Origin: Symbiodinium natans
Taxonomy: Eukaryota; Sar; Dinophyceae; Suessiales; Symbiodiniaceae
Reading direction: 5' to 3'
DNA length: 22,500 nucleotides
Assembly (NCBI GenBank): GCA_905221605.1
Contig: CAJNDS010002488.1
Span: forward strand, 295,400-317,899
Positions 7,487 to 14,525 of this stretch are shown here, piece after piece (position 1 is the stretch's first letter; the number at the start of each line of letters is the position of its first letter). The notes beneath the pieces were generated by a model that saw nothing but the letters and a program-made list of their open reading frames with translations, did not search any database and was not told the DNA's origin. Both the position numbers and the translations under genes were made by a program.

Positions 7487-7567
7487 GGTGGAATTCGAAA
7501 AGCTCGCACGGGCCAGCGTTGCGCTCCATAGACTCGGGTTTGCGGCTACGGTAGAAGCCTACGAATA
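7487..7567 (-). CDS. candidate exon with strong acceptor (FVGFYRSRKPESMERNAG)
   Basis: After a pyrimidine-rich acceptor (TTTTTTTGTTATCAG) the minus strand reads FVGFYRSRKPESMERNAGPC then ELFEFHP. The right boundary in sense is unclear; it runs into degenerate CCCTAAA. The acceptor is among the best in the window. No family recognised. Confidence 0.45.
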
Positions 7568-7699
7568 CTGATAACAAAAAAACCGTAGTCGAAGTGCAAC
7601 ACCCTGAATCCTACACCCTGAACCCTAAACTCTGAACCTTACACCCTGAACCCCAAACTCTGGACCGCAAAACCCGAATCTTTAGACTCGCAATTTTGC

Positions 7700-7934
7700 C
7701 AGCGCCCTACTCCAAAACAAGATAAACATGAAAATTGTACATACTATATATAGACATATGAATAAACGCATATCTAACTATATGAATATGTAATTCTACA
7801 AATGCCTAAATCTAAAAATCTAGAAACGCACAAATATTTCAATATGTCACTATATATCATCATATACATATGAATCTATGAATATGTCAATAAATGAAAT
7901 ACATAAACACAGGAATATCTTTGTACACACGCAA

Positions 7935-7965
<31 letters not shown>

Positions 7966-8020
7966 CAAATATACAACATATATGAATATACAAATACAAA
8001 ATGATCTATCTATCTATCTG
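7700..8020. other. AT-rich island with TA and CTAT microsatellites
   Basis: About 300 bases strongly enriched in A and T, with scattered TATGAATA-like motifs, an (AT)n tract at 7935-7966 and four CTAT units at 8007-8020. No gene is visible. It contrasts with the GC-richer exon-like segments on both sides. Confidence 0.8.
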
Positions 8021-8025
8021 TGCTT

Positions 8026-8088
8026 CAGGGCCTTGAAGGATGTCTTAGCTAAGGCTTCGTCCGCGCTTTGGAACTGAGCCAAAATACT
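8026..8088 (-). CDS. possible exon (ILAQFQSADEALAKTSFK)
   Basis: The minus strand reads ILAQFQSADEALAKTSFKAL then KH after a CTTTGAAG acceptor. The donor is unclear (a GA or GC site would be needed). Composition suggests a soluble helix. No family recognised. Confidence 0.3.
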
Positions 8089-8318
8089 TCAAAGAATATG
8101 AACCTGCTAAATTGAAGTCTGCTTAATCTTCTTTGTTGCAAAACATTGAGTTTACATTATACTACAACTCACTTGCAAAGTATGTAATACAAAAAGGGTG
8201 AAAAAAAAGCAAGAAAGCTAGTAAACTATGTCCCGAATGTTGAAATCGAAGTTAGTTTTAACACAGAAAACGACACCTTTCAAGGGTGGCAGAGGAGCCG
8301 TAACCCATCTTCTGCACC

Positions 8319-8387
8319 CCTAAACCCTAAACCCTAAACCCCAAACCCTAAACCCTAAACCCCAAACCCTAAACCCTAAACCCTAAG
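8319..8387 (-). repeat. CCCTAAA array with CCCCAAA variants
   Basis: About ten units, with the CCCCAAA variant at regular positions, hinting at a higher-order unit of three repeats (CCCTAAA, CCCTAAA, CCCCAAA). Confidence 0.85.
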
Positions 8388-8411
8388 CCGCTCTCACCCC
8401 CAAACCCTCAC

Positions 8412-8494
8412 CGACCCTGGCAAACTCCCTAAGCCATGCGCCCCGGTCTGGAAACTTGCTTTCGGGTTGAGCATCTGCCAGGTTGCCCAGTAAC
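8412..8494 (-). CDS. candidate exon downstream of the J-domain exon
   Basis: An 83-base minus-strand segment reads LLGNLADAQPESKFPDRGAW then LREFARV. The acceptor is CCCTTTTTAATCCTAG and the donor G|GTGAGGG, both good. With the acceptor at 8494 the phase does not fit 8699-8776. An internal acceptor (CCTGGCAG before DAQPES) together with an array-derived donor for the upstream exon would restore the frame. No family recognised. Confidence 0.45.
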
Positions 8495-8654
8495 CTAGGA
8501 TTAAAAAGGGTGCCCTTTTTTGGCTTAAAGAGGTTTGTAGGCCGCTTGAGAATCATGCAAAGGGGCGGTTTAGGATTTAGGGTTCAATTAATCGGGCCTA
8601 GAGCAGCAACACCCTAAAACCTTAAACCCCAAAACCCTAAACCCTGAGCCGTAA

Positions 8655-8693
8655 TCCCTAAACCCTAAACCCTAAACCCTAAACCCTAAACCC
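8655..8693 (-). repeat. CCCTAAA array, 5 copies
   Basis: Perfect units lying in the presumed intron between 8412-8494 and 8699-8776. Confidence 0.9.
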
Positions 8694-8698
8694 TGTAC

Positions 8699-8776
8699 CT
8701 CACTCATCCTGACACTGAGCCGGCGGGCTGTGTACCAGGCGCAGGTCTTGGAAGCCCAGCCTTTCAGGGCTTCGGG
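8699..8776 (-). CDS. candidate exon following the J-domain exon in phase
   Basis: A 78-base segment of exactly 26 codons reads PEALKGWASKTCAWYTARRL then SVRMSE. It starts after CCCTAAG and ends GAG|GTACAGGG. The J-domain exon ends on a codon boundary and this one starts on one, so the two join in frame across a 105-base intron made largely of TTTAGGG. Basic and tryptophan-containing; no family recognised. Confidence 0.45.
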
Positions 8777-8805
8777 CTTAGGGTTTAGAGGCTTCAGAGG
8801 GTCCT

Positions 8806-8881
8806 CTAAACCCTAAACCCTAAACCCTAAACCCTAAACCCTAAACCCTAAACCCTAAACCCTAAACCCTAAACCCTAAAC
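8806..8881 (-). repeat. CCCTAAA array, 11 copies, likely intron body
   Basis: Perfect tandem array. In the minus-strand sense it starts GTTTAGGG directly at the end of the J-domain open segment and runs to a short unique tail ending CCCTAAG. It would make up about 70% of a 105-base intron. Confidence 0.95.
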
Positions 8882-9355
8882 CCTAATGAAAACCCCGCAG
8901 TCCTTGGTAAAGTAACCGCAAGTGTGAGGCGTGTTCGTCTTGAGCCCCAAGCATTTCCCGCAGTCAAGCATGATCTGTAGTATGGCCCGACAATCCGTGC
9001 AGAAGCAGCGGATGTGGCATTCGGGCCAAGCCCGTTGGATTTCCGAAAATTCCTTGACCCATGCCAGGAGCACATCTCTGGCAGCTGTGAGCCGCAAGAA
9101 TTGTTGGTGGCCCCCTCGGCCATCCGGGTGATGGCCGGGGCAAGCTCGCCTCCAAGCGGCAGTAATCATGCGTTGCCAGGTCCCTGGGGCCTGGGCGTAA
9201 AGGGCGAACAAATCGATGTCGATGTGTGTTGTAGCTTCGGCGAATGCGCCCAGTGGATTCGGAAGTGGCGGACCCGCCTGTTCGGCCACAATCTCGACAT
9301 CATCCTCGCTTTCCTCCTCACAAGGAAGCCCTCCAACACCATCATTACCCAGTGA
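8882..9355 (-). CDS. J-domain-like, cysteine-rich exon (158 codons)
   Basis: The longest convincing coding segment. Residue order: an acidic stretch EEESEDD (13-19); a J-domain-like region LFALYAQAPGTWQRMITAAW and RRACPGHHPDGRGGHQQFL with the HPD triad at 75-77 and a helix LRLTAARDVLL; then a tail with Cys at 113, 117, 119, 122, 132, 135, 146 and 153, which may bind zinc. Known J-domains use HPD to stimulate Hsp70 ATPase. Here a proline precedes the helix II end and the loop is short, so activity is uncertain. Both ends coincide with CCCTAAA (plus) arrays: acceptor TTTAG|T at 9355 and donor AGG|GTTTAG at 8882. An in-frame TAG lies in each array. Confidence 0.65.
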
Positions 9356-9467
9356 CTAAACCCTAAACCCTAAACCCTAAACCCTAAACCCTAAACCCTA
9401 AACCCTAAACCCTAAACCCTAAACCCTAAACCCTAAACCCTAAACCCTAAACCCTAAACCCTAAACC
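9356..9467 (-). repeat. CCCTAAA array, 16 copies, upstream edge of J-domain exon
   Basis: One of the longest perfect arrays in the window. Its last sense-strand unit, TTTAG, is the apparent acceptor of exon 8882-9355. A poly-A run (9473-9487) follows on the plus strand, which is poly-T in the gene sense. Confidence 0.97.
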
Positions 9468-9523
9468 CCCACAAAAAAAAAAAAAAACAGAAACATGAGG
9501 ATATTCTTCCTTGTAAGGCTAAC

Positions 9524-9634
9524 CCAGGGATTTTGTTTTTGTTTTCTCATATGTTTTGGGTTCTAAAGCAACTAGCAGTATCCTGTAGGATTCCAGGCGA
9601 CGGTCTCGCCAAGATGGAGGCTTGTCTACAGGGC
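9524..9634 (-). CDS. candidate exon (PVDKPPSWRDRRLESYRI)
   Basis: A 111-base minus-strand segment reads PVDKPPSWRDRRLESYRILL then VALEPKTYEKTKTKSL. The acceptor is ACACTCAG and the donor G|GTTAGCC. It lies upstream of the J-domain exon, separated by the 16-copy array and a T-rich tract. No family recognised, though the WRDRRLESY region is clearly protein-like. Confidence 0.4.
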
Positions 9635-9642
9635 CTGAGTGT

Positions 9643-9718
9643 GTAGGGTTTAGGGTTTAGGGTTTAGGGTTTAGGGTTAAGGGTTTAGGGTTTAGGGTTT
9701 AGGGTTTAGGGTTTAGGG
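9643..9718 (+). repeat. TTTAGGG array, 10 copies
   Basis: Together with 9356-9467 it brackets a 175-base unique segment with C-rich left and G-rich right polarity. Confidence 0.95.
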
Positions 9719-10001
9719 TCCGCCGACCCTGGCGGCGTGTTGGATGGGAAAAGGAGGTGAAAACCTCCCTCTTTCCCTCCTTACCCCCCCCCAGGGCAAG
9801 GGGGGGGTAGGGGGGGGTACCCGGGCAGCTTTTCCATGGAGGGCCAGGCCACCCACACCGCATAAACTCACGGACCATAGGCGGTTTCGCACAGGACATA
9901 GGGGTCCTTTGGGAAAAAACCCTCCCCCTACCCCCCCCCCCTACCCCCCCTACCCTTCAAGCTGTTTGGGTCCTGGTGCTACCCCCTACCCCCCCCCCAA
10001 C
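9719..10001. other. G/C-homopolymer-rich segment with a small minus exon
   Basis: Runs of C and G (9784-9820, 9925-9955, 9980-9998) give pyrimidine tracts on either strand. At 9872-9906 the minus strand has a 35-base open stretch, DPYVLCETAYG, between TTTTTTCCCAAAG and a canonical GTGAGT donor, a reasonable small exon. The rest shows nothing. Confidence 0.4.
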
Positions 10002-10109
10002 GTTTCACAGAGGCTCACGCAAATCAACTTTTGGCATCCTTTGAGCTGACGAGCGCGTTTAAACCTTTCAACTATGCTCCAGCGGGGTCGGCGGCTTGAG
10101 CCGGAGGCT
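10002..10109 (-). CDS. candidate exon (ASGSSRRPRWSIVERFKRAR)
   Basis: The minus strand reads ASGSSRRPRWSIVERFKRAR then QLKGCQKLICVSLCE. The acceptor is TTTAAG, next to a TTTAGGG (plus) array, and a possible donor GTTGGG overlaps a poly-G run. Basic and cysteine-containing. No family recognised. Confidence 0.4.
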
Positions 10110-10114
10110 CTTAA

Positions 10115-10190
10115 ATTTAGGGTTTAGGGTTTAGGGTTTAGGGCCTAGGGTGTAGGGTTTAGCGTTTAGGATTTAGGGTTTAGGGTTGGA
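10115..10190 (+). repeat. TTTAGGG array with variants
   Basis: About nine units, several mutated (TTTAGCG, TTTAGGA). Confidence 0.85.
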
Positions 10191-10218
10191 GCTCGAGGTG
10201 ATTTAGGCCTTCAGGGCC

Positions 10219-10251
10219 CCAGTGTCTGGAGCAAGTTGCCTCGCGTGAGTA
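10219..10251 (+). CDS. possible small plus-strand exon (GPSVWSKLPR)
   Basis: Thirty-odd bases between TTTAGGCCTTCAG and a canonical donor GTGAGTATG read GPSVWSKLPR. A second plus acceptor, TGCTCTTCTCCACAG at about 10418, begins LPNETPMRERLT then TGA in a compatible phase. On the minus strand the same later region has TTTTTTCAG followed by RSLMGVSFGSCGEEHSVT. Strand is unresolved. Confidence 0.3.
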
Positions 10252-10650
10252 TGTTTTAGGGTTTAGGGTTTCCTAAACCCTAAACTCAAAACCCTAAACC
10301 CTTTAGTGGTTTAGGGCTTGGGTGCTTATGGGTGCAATGCTCAAAGGATTGAGGCTTTACGGGTTTAGGTTTTGGGGTTTTGCCCCATGTTAGTGACGGA
10401 ATGCTCTTCTCCACAGCTACCGAATGAGACGCCCATGAGGGAACGACTTACCTGAAAAAATTCCTATCAAACACACTAAGCCCGAAGCCCTAAACTCCAA
10501 AGCCTAAACCCTAAACCCTGGCCCAAACGCCCCTAAAGTCCTTGAACCCAAAGCTCTCAAGTCCTAACGAAGAGCCCCAAGAATCCCGAACAACCCCAAC
10601 AAACCCTCAACCCTCAGCCCTCATCTAGCAGAGGTGGGGGGTGGCCCTAC

Positions 10651-10695
10651 CTTTCTCCTGGAAGATGAGCACCAGCCAGAACATGGACGTCAGAA
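10651..10695 (-). CDS. candidate exon, hydrophobic (LTSMFWLVLIFQEK)
   Basis: A 45-base minus-strand segment reads LTSMFWLVLIFQEK, with 13 of 14 codons ending in G or C. The acceptor is GCCTGCAG and the donor AAAG|GTAGGG. It looks like most of a transmembrane helix. Together with 10919-10981 and 11254-11278 it may belong to a membrane protein, but the phases do not all agree. Confidence 0.45.
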
Positions 10696-10808
10696 CTGCA
10701 GGCGTCCGGGAAGCTTGAGGATGCTGGGCCCTCGGGTGTATGAAGGAGATGTTCTTTAACATATTGAAGTAGGGTATATATTTCTTGTACCCCCAAAAGC
10801 ACACCCGG

Positions 10809-10856
10809 TATATACACTCACCAATATTAAAAAGGAACCTTATATACACTCACCAA
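10809..10856 (+). repeat. 32-base-spaced repeat TATATACACTCACCAA
   Basis: The 16-base sequence occurs at 10809-10824 and 10841-10856, and a related ACATACACTCAC at about 10996. The surrounding 10740-10870 is AT-rich and otherwise unannotated. Confidence 0.7.
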
Positions 10857-10918
10857 AAACCGTGATATAAACCTGCTTCATATAACCCTTAGGTAGCCCG
10901 AAAACCGAAACCCCAGAC

Positions 10919-10981
10919 CTTGCAGGAGAGAAGGCTGCTGCTGGGACGAATGTCTCCCCTGTACACGCCCACCACTACGCC
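10919..10981 (-). CDS. candidate exon (GVVVGVYRGDIRPSSSLL)
   Basis: Twenty-one codons on the minus strand read GVVVGVYRGDIRPSSSLLSC then K, from CTTAAG to AAG|GTCTGG. Three quarters of codons end in G or C. The plus strand also reads plausibly (RRLLLGRMSPLYTPTTTPLR). The minus strand is preferred because of the donor and its neighbours. No family recognised. Confidence 0.35.
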
Positions 10982-11102
10982 CTTAAGGAGCCCCTACATA
11001 CACTCACAAAGTCCCAAGCTTCCCTAAGCCCTAAACCCTATATAAACCCTAAACCCTTGGAAGGCTTGCTTCACCAGAAATGTACAACCCTCCGAGCCCC
11101 CG

Positions 11103-11242
11103 CCCCCCCCCCCCCCCCCCCCCCCCCCCAAAACGCTAAACGCTAAACCCTAAACCCTAAACCGTAAACCGTAAACCCTAAACCCTAACCCTAAACCCTA
11201 AACCCTAAACCCTACCCCCCCCCCCCCCCCCCCCCCCCCCCC
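11103..11242 (-). repeat. poly-C / CCCTAAA array / poly-C sandwich
   Basis: A 27-C run (11103-11129), a degenerate CGCTAAA/CCCTAAA array (about 11133-11214) and a 28-C run (11215-11242) form a near-symmetric block of 140 bases. Homopolymer lengths may vary with sequencing. Confidence 0.9.
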
Positions 11243-11253
11243 GCTCTCCCCCC

Positions 11254-11278
11254 CAGAGAGTCCCGTGATGATCCGCAG
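11254..11278 (-). CDS. possible exon start after a strong acceptor (LRIITGLSG)
   Basis: A pyrimidine-rich acceptor (TTTTTTCCTCCTCCAG) on the minus strand is followed by LRIITGLSG before the sequence enters the 28-base G run. No donor is clear. The acceptor is good but the exon is too short to judge. Confidence 0.25.
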
Positions 11279-11399
11279 CTGGAGGAGGAAAAAAGCAAGC
11301 CGGGGTCGGGGGGAGGGGGTGGGGATCTGGGGATTCTTGTGTGTATACATAAAGAGGTACCTAGGTATGTATCTCTGCATGTAGAGAGTATGTGTATAC

Positions 11400-11440
11400 A
11401 TGTATATATAGTACTGATGTGTATATATATATATATGGCT
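11400..11440. repeat. TA/TG microsatellite
   Basis: Short alternating TATATA and TGTGTATA tract, with CATGTATATA upstream. No gene in 11290-11450. Confidence 0.7.
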
Positions 11441-11454
11441 GTGGGTCTAAATAG

Positions 11455-11700
11455 GGGTATGTCGCGGTGTCCCGCCACCCGCCTGTGTTACATACGTATG
11501 TCGCGCCCACTTGTTTCATACGTATGTCGCGGGGTTTGTCGCGGCTGTTTCGCGCTGTCTTGAAAAAGAGATACGAAACCCATGCAGTTCCAAGAAGGGG
11601 CTTGTCGCAAAGGCTTGTCGCGGAGGCTTGTCGCGGAGGCTTGTCGCGGACTGCTTGTCGCAAGCAGAACGGCTTTGTTACAAACCCTATGTCGCGGAAA
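11455..11700 (+). repeat. GTCGCG-rich repeat block
   Basis: About ten copies of (T/A)TGTCGC(G/A) occur in 245 bases. Two are in the context CATACGTATGTCGCG (about 11488-11530). Four form a 15-base tandem, GGCTTGTCGCGGA or close variants, at 11590-11660. Open frames through it exist in several phases, so translation does not identify a gene. Confidence 0.8.
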
Positions 11701-11821
11701 GACGCCCGGGAGCCAGTTACATACCCAGACTTTTGAGCCGCACCCATATATATGCATAGACACAACAATATTTATCTTGTTGGGCTGGGGTTGGGCTGGG
11801 GTTTACGGGCCGTTGACCTGT

Positions 11822-11903
11822 GAAGAAGATCGCCACATTGGCGCTGATCTTGGCCATCGCAGCACTCATGGTTGCGATGGATTTGGCGAGGCCTCACAGG
11901 GTT
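11822..11903. CDS. probable exon, hydrophobic helix, strand undecided
   Basis: On plus the segment reads KKIATLALILAIAALMVAMD then LARPHR. On minus it reads AKSIATMSAAMAKISANVAI then FFT and ends ACAG|GTCAAC. Both are G/C-rich at third positions and both look like membrane helices. The minus reading fits the nearby minus exons and has a donor. No family recognised. Confidence 0.35.
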
Positions 11904-12221
11904 CAGAGTTCAGGGGTTTAGAGTTGGGTTGGTGGCTCGGTAATGCTTGGCTAGCCCCAGCAGTCCCAACTATCCCGAACACGCATGTAAACTCATTCCC
12001 TAATTCGTACTTACGTAGAGATTATCTGCGCTTGTGACTTCAACCCACAAATCCCCTGCTTGTACTGGCCTGCAGTGGTTTAAGGAGTTTAGCGGTTTAG
12101 GGTTACATAAAGTGTTGGGTTGAGGTGTTTGGAGATTTAGGGCTTACAGCTGAAATCGAACCCACAACAATCTTGCAATTCCCATGGGTTCGGAGGTTTA
12201 GGGTTTTGGGACTTCCCTCAC

Positions 12222-12345
12222 GCTGACGTCCAAACCAATCCGGCCAGCCTGATTCCCTCGACGAGCGGGAGTAGGACAAATTATAGATCGTAGATCTCCG
12301 ATAGCTTGGGCAAGAGCAGCAGCCGTTGAACAGAGTCGCAACACC
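12222..12345 (-). CDS. candidate exon (SCPSYRRSTIYNLSYSRSS)
   Basis: A minus-strand segment of about 40 codons reads LFNGCCSCPSYRRSTIYNLS then YSRSSRESGWPDWFGRQ and ends C|GTGAGGG, a canonical donor. The left boundary in the gene sense is uncertain because the frame stays open toward 12350. Cysteine-, serine- and arginine-rich. No family recognised. Confidence 0.45.
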
Positions 12346-12411
12346 CCAAAGCCCTAAACCTTCAACACCCCTGAATCTTGAACTTCATTCCCTGTCAATC
12401 AACCTGCCTCC

Positions 12412-12429
12412 CCCCCCCCCCCCCCCCCC
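12412..12429 (+). repeat. poly-C tract (18 C)
   Basis: Homopolymer between a short Pro-rich frame and a unique segment. The plus frame after it reads ETEPFYVRRACAAVTKLG, possibly coding, without clear splice sites. Confidence 0.85.
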
Positions 12430-12530
12430 GGAAACTGAGCCCTTCTATGTTCGTAGGGCTTGCGCAGCAGTAACTAAGCTGGGGTTTAGGGTGCAGATTT
12501 TGGTTCCCGAAAATCTAAGGGAGGTTGCAC

Positions 12531-12655
12531 GGTTCGTTAATATGGTTCCTTCAGATGGTTCCTTCATATGGTCCCTGTATATGGTGAACCTCCTTCATAT
12601 GGTTCCTTAATATGGTCTCGTACCTTCCTTAAGTGGTTCTGAAGTATGGGCCCGG
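12531..12655 (+). repeat. degenerate ATATGGTTCCTT repeat
   Basis: About eight diverged copies of a 12-14 base unit resembling TATGGTTCCTTCA. Related words occur at about 27-50 and 424-440, so this is a dispersed motif. No gene identified in it. Confidence 0.65.
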
Positions 12656-13080
12656 GGCTGTATAAGGTATGTCAGGGATATATTATGAGGGTTCCCCAAG
12701 AGGGTTCCCCAATTAAGGGCCAGGAGACCTAAACACCTAAACGCCAAAACACCTAAACACCTGAACACCTAATAGGCTAGCCATATACCTAAACCCCTAG
12801 ACACTACACCCTAAATCTTGTGACTACCCTAACCACATACCCAAAACCCCTAAAACCTAAACCCTAAACCTTGTGCCTACCCTAGGCCCTAAACCCTAAA
12901 CACTCAACCCTAAACCTTGTAACTACCCGAAGACTCTTAGGCCCCATAGCAGTCCTACAGTCTGAGACATGACATTGAAGCAATGCTAGCCTGGCAGCCT
13001 TTCGGTTTCGGGTTTCGGCTTAGGGTTTAGGGCTCAGACTTTGGGATTCAGGGTATGTAGGGTCTAGCGTTGTGCTTGAC
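12656..13080. repeat. ACACCTAA-type tandem and degenerate CCCTAAA
   Basis: An 8-base unit ACACCTAA recurs at 12728-12772, followed by degenerate CCCTAAA with several ACCCTAAACCTTGTG(A/C)CTAC-like longer copies (12805-12925). No gene identified. Confidence 0.6.
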
Positions 13081-13098
13081 TATGGGCTCTGTTGGGCA

Positions 13099-13168
<70 letters not shown>

Positions 13169-13179
13169 CTCTATCTCTG

Positions 13180-13217
<38 letters not shown>
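13099..13217 (+). repeat. CT microsatellite, about 120 bases
   Basis: CT repeats with sparse TTT or TAT interruptions. Any frame through it encodes Ser-Leu on plus or Glu-Arg on minus; that is repeat translation, not evidence of a gene. Confidence 0.97.
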
Positions 13218-13220
<3 letters not shown>

Positions 13221-13256
13221 TTACTTCTACCGTCGGGTGACCCCCCCCCACCGTCA

Positions 13257-13365
13257 AATAAGGCACGCCTTGCGCCCGCAGAACTTGTTCCTCCGACTTC
13301 GCTTCTGCCGTGTCTGCAGCAAGAGGTCTTCACCGATGGAGAGACAGAGAGGATGCGCATGCCTA
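13257..13365 (+). CDS. candidate plus-strand exon with GTAGGT donor
   Basis: After the CT tract (a natural pyrimidine tract) and a C8 run, the plus strand reads KARLAPAELVPPTSLLPCLQ then QEVFTDGETERMRMP and ends AG|GTAGGTTG, a canonical donor. The acceptor is not resolved. A later plus frame at 13439-13510 (KDDNPYIAFQGKKIFRGLLK) may also be coding but is A/T-rich at third positions. No family recognised. Confidence 0.4.
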
Positions 13366-13559
13366 GGTAGGTTGCTTCTGCTGGCTCATAAACCCCCTAA
13401 GCCCATAACCACGATGTGCTTAAGAGCCTCCAAAAGATATGAAAGATGATAATCCCTATATTGCCTTTCAAGGGAAGAAAATCTTTCGGGGGCTTCTTAA
13501 GCAATTAGTGAACAAACCTCAAACTCCTAAACCCGAAACTGGAGGTCAAAGATACAGGA

Positions 13560-14340
13560 AAACCCTAAACCTAAAGCCCTGGGGTTGTGTCTCTTTTCTG
13601 TTCTTGTTTCTCCCTAAGCCCTAAGTCCTGGGTTGTAAGGATTCCGGTTTACGGTTTAGGGCTCAGGGTGTTACCCGTCTTGTTTAGGGTTTAGGGTCCA
13701 GGGTGTGGCATGGTGTATAGACTGAGCCAGCAGGCGTCTCTACCGTGAGATCACGGCCGCACCTGCCCCCGGACGCCGACGGGGTGAACCCACGGGCTGC
13801 CAAGGTTTAGCCCTAAACCCTAAACCCTAAAACCCTAATTAAACCCTATACCATAAACCCGAAAACCCCAAACCCCGTAAAGGTTAGGGTTTATAGGGCT
13901 TGGGCTTAAAGAAATCAGGGTTTGCGCTTCCGAGTTTAAAGGCCCTTGAGGCCCGGAATTACTTTGCCAGCCAAGAAACTCAAAGAGCTTGTAGGGGTTT
14001 AGGGTTTAGGGTTTGAGGTAAGGGTCAACAAAATAAACTCCTCTCATGCCCACTCTGGACAACAAGAAACCAGGGGGGCCTAGCGAGTTTTGATTTCCAG
14101 ACACATGTTCATGCATGGCCCTAAACCCTGTCCTAATGTGCATATTCTCGGAAAACTAGACCGAAGGGGAACCCAAGAAGTATGAGGCTCAACAGACTGG
14201 ATTGAAGAGGTCTTGTTTAGAGCTTGGGGTTTAGGTGGCTGCAGGTGGCGCAGAATACGCTCACTAAACCCTAAACCCTAAACCCTATACCCTATACCCT
14301 AAACCCTAAACTCGGAACCCCAATCTTTCCGGAACAGCGC
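13560..14340. other. degenerate arrays with small unique inserts
   Basis: Mutated TTTAGGG and CCCTAAA blocks alternate. The GC-rich insert 13724-13806 is open on both strands: plus EPAGVSTVRSRPHLPPDADG, ending AAG|GTTTAG at an array edge, and minus RGFTPSASGGRCGRDLT, ending at GTAGAG. It is probably an exon of undecided strand. Other inserts show nothing recognisable. Confidence 0.35.
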
Positions 14341-14392
14341 GGGTTCTCCGAGGTGCGGCCCTCACGGGCCACTGGCGGCTGACATCGAATTC

Positions 14393-14435
14393 AGCACCCG
14401 ACGCCGGCATTTTCAGATCCGACGTCGGGGGTGCT
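14393..14435. repeat. imperfect hairpin, 15/17-base arms
   Basis: The left arm AGCACCCGACGCCGG and the right arm CCGACGTCGGGGGTGCT pair with one mismatch and a two-base bulge, around an 11-base loop. GC-rich, in a unique segment (14335-14470) that is open on plus (AALTGHWRLTSNSAPDAGIF). Confidence 0.7.
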
Positions 14436-14525
14436 CGCAATCCCACAGGGCCCGTACGTGCCTGCATTATGGGGTTGGGGTTTTAGGGTCTTAGGGTTTT
14501 AGGGTTCTGGGGTTAGGATTTAATT

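Noticed and set aside
8075-8085. ATTTTGGCTCA on the minus strand, resembling part of the dinoflagellate spliced leader
   Set aside because: Only 11 bases match. The sequence on both sides differs, and it sits in an open frame (ILAQFQ), so it is probably chance, not a retroposed leader relic.
9014-9355. 113-codon plus frame opposite the J-domain exon
   Set aside because: It is the antisense of a segment whose minus frame carries HPD, an acidic run and spaced cysteines, and it has no domain of its own.
10401-10450. RCC1-like reading (FGSCGEEHSVT) on the minus strand
   Set aside because: One partial motif. The plus strand has an equally good acceptor and frame, so no family is claimed.
11198-11478. 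Gly-rich minus frames
   Set aside because: The Gly runs come from the 28-base C tract read on the minus strand.
13072-13449. 125-codon plus frame across the CT microsatellite
   Set aside because: Its first half is Ser-Leu repeat translation. Only the part after 13255 is kept, as a candidate exon in a different frame.
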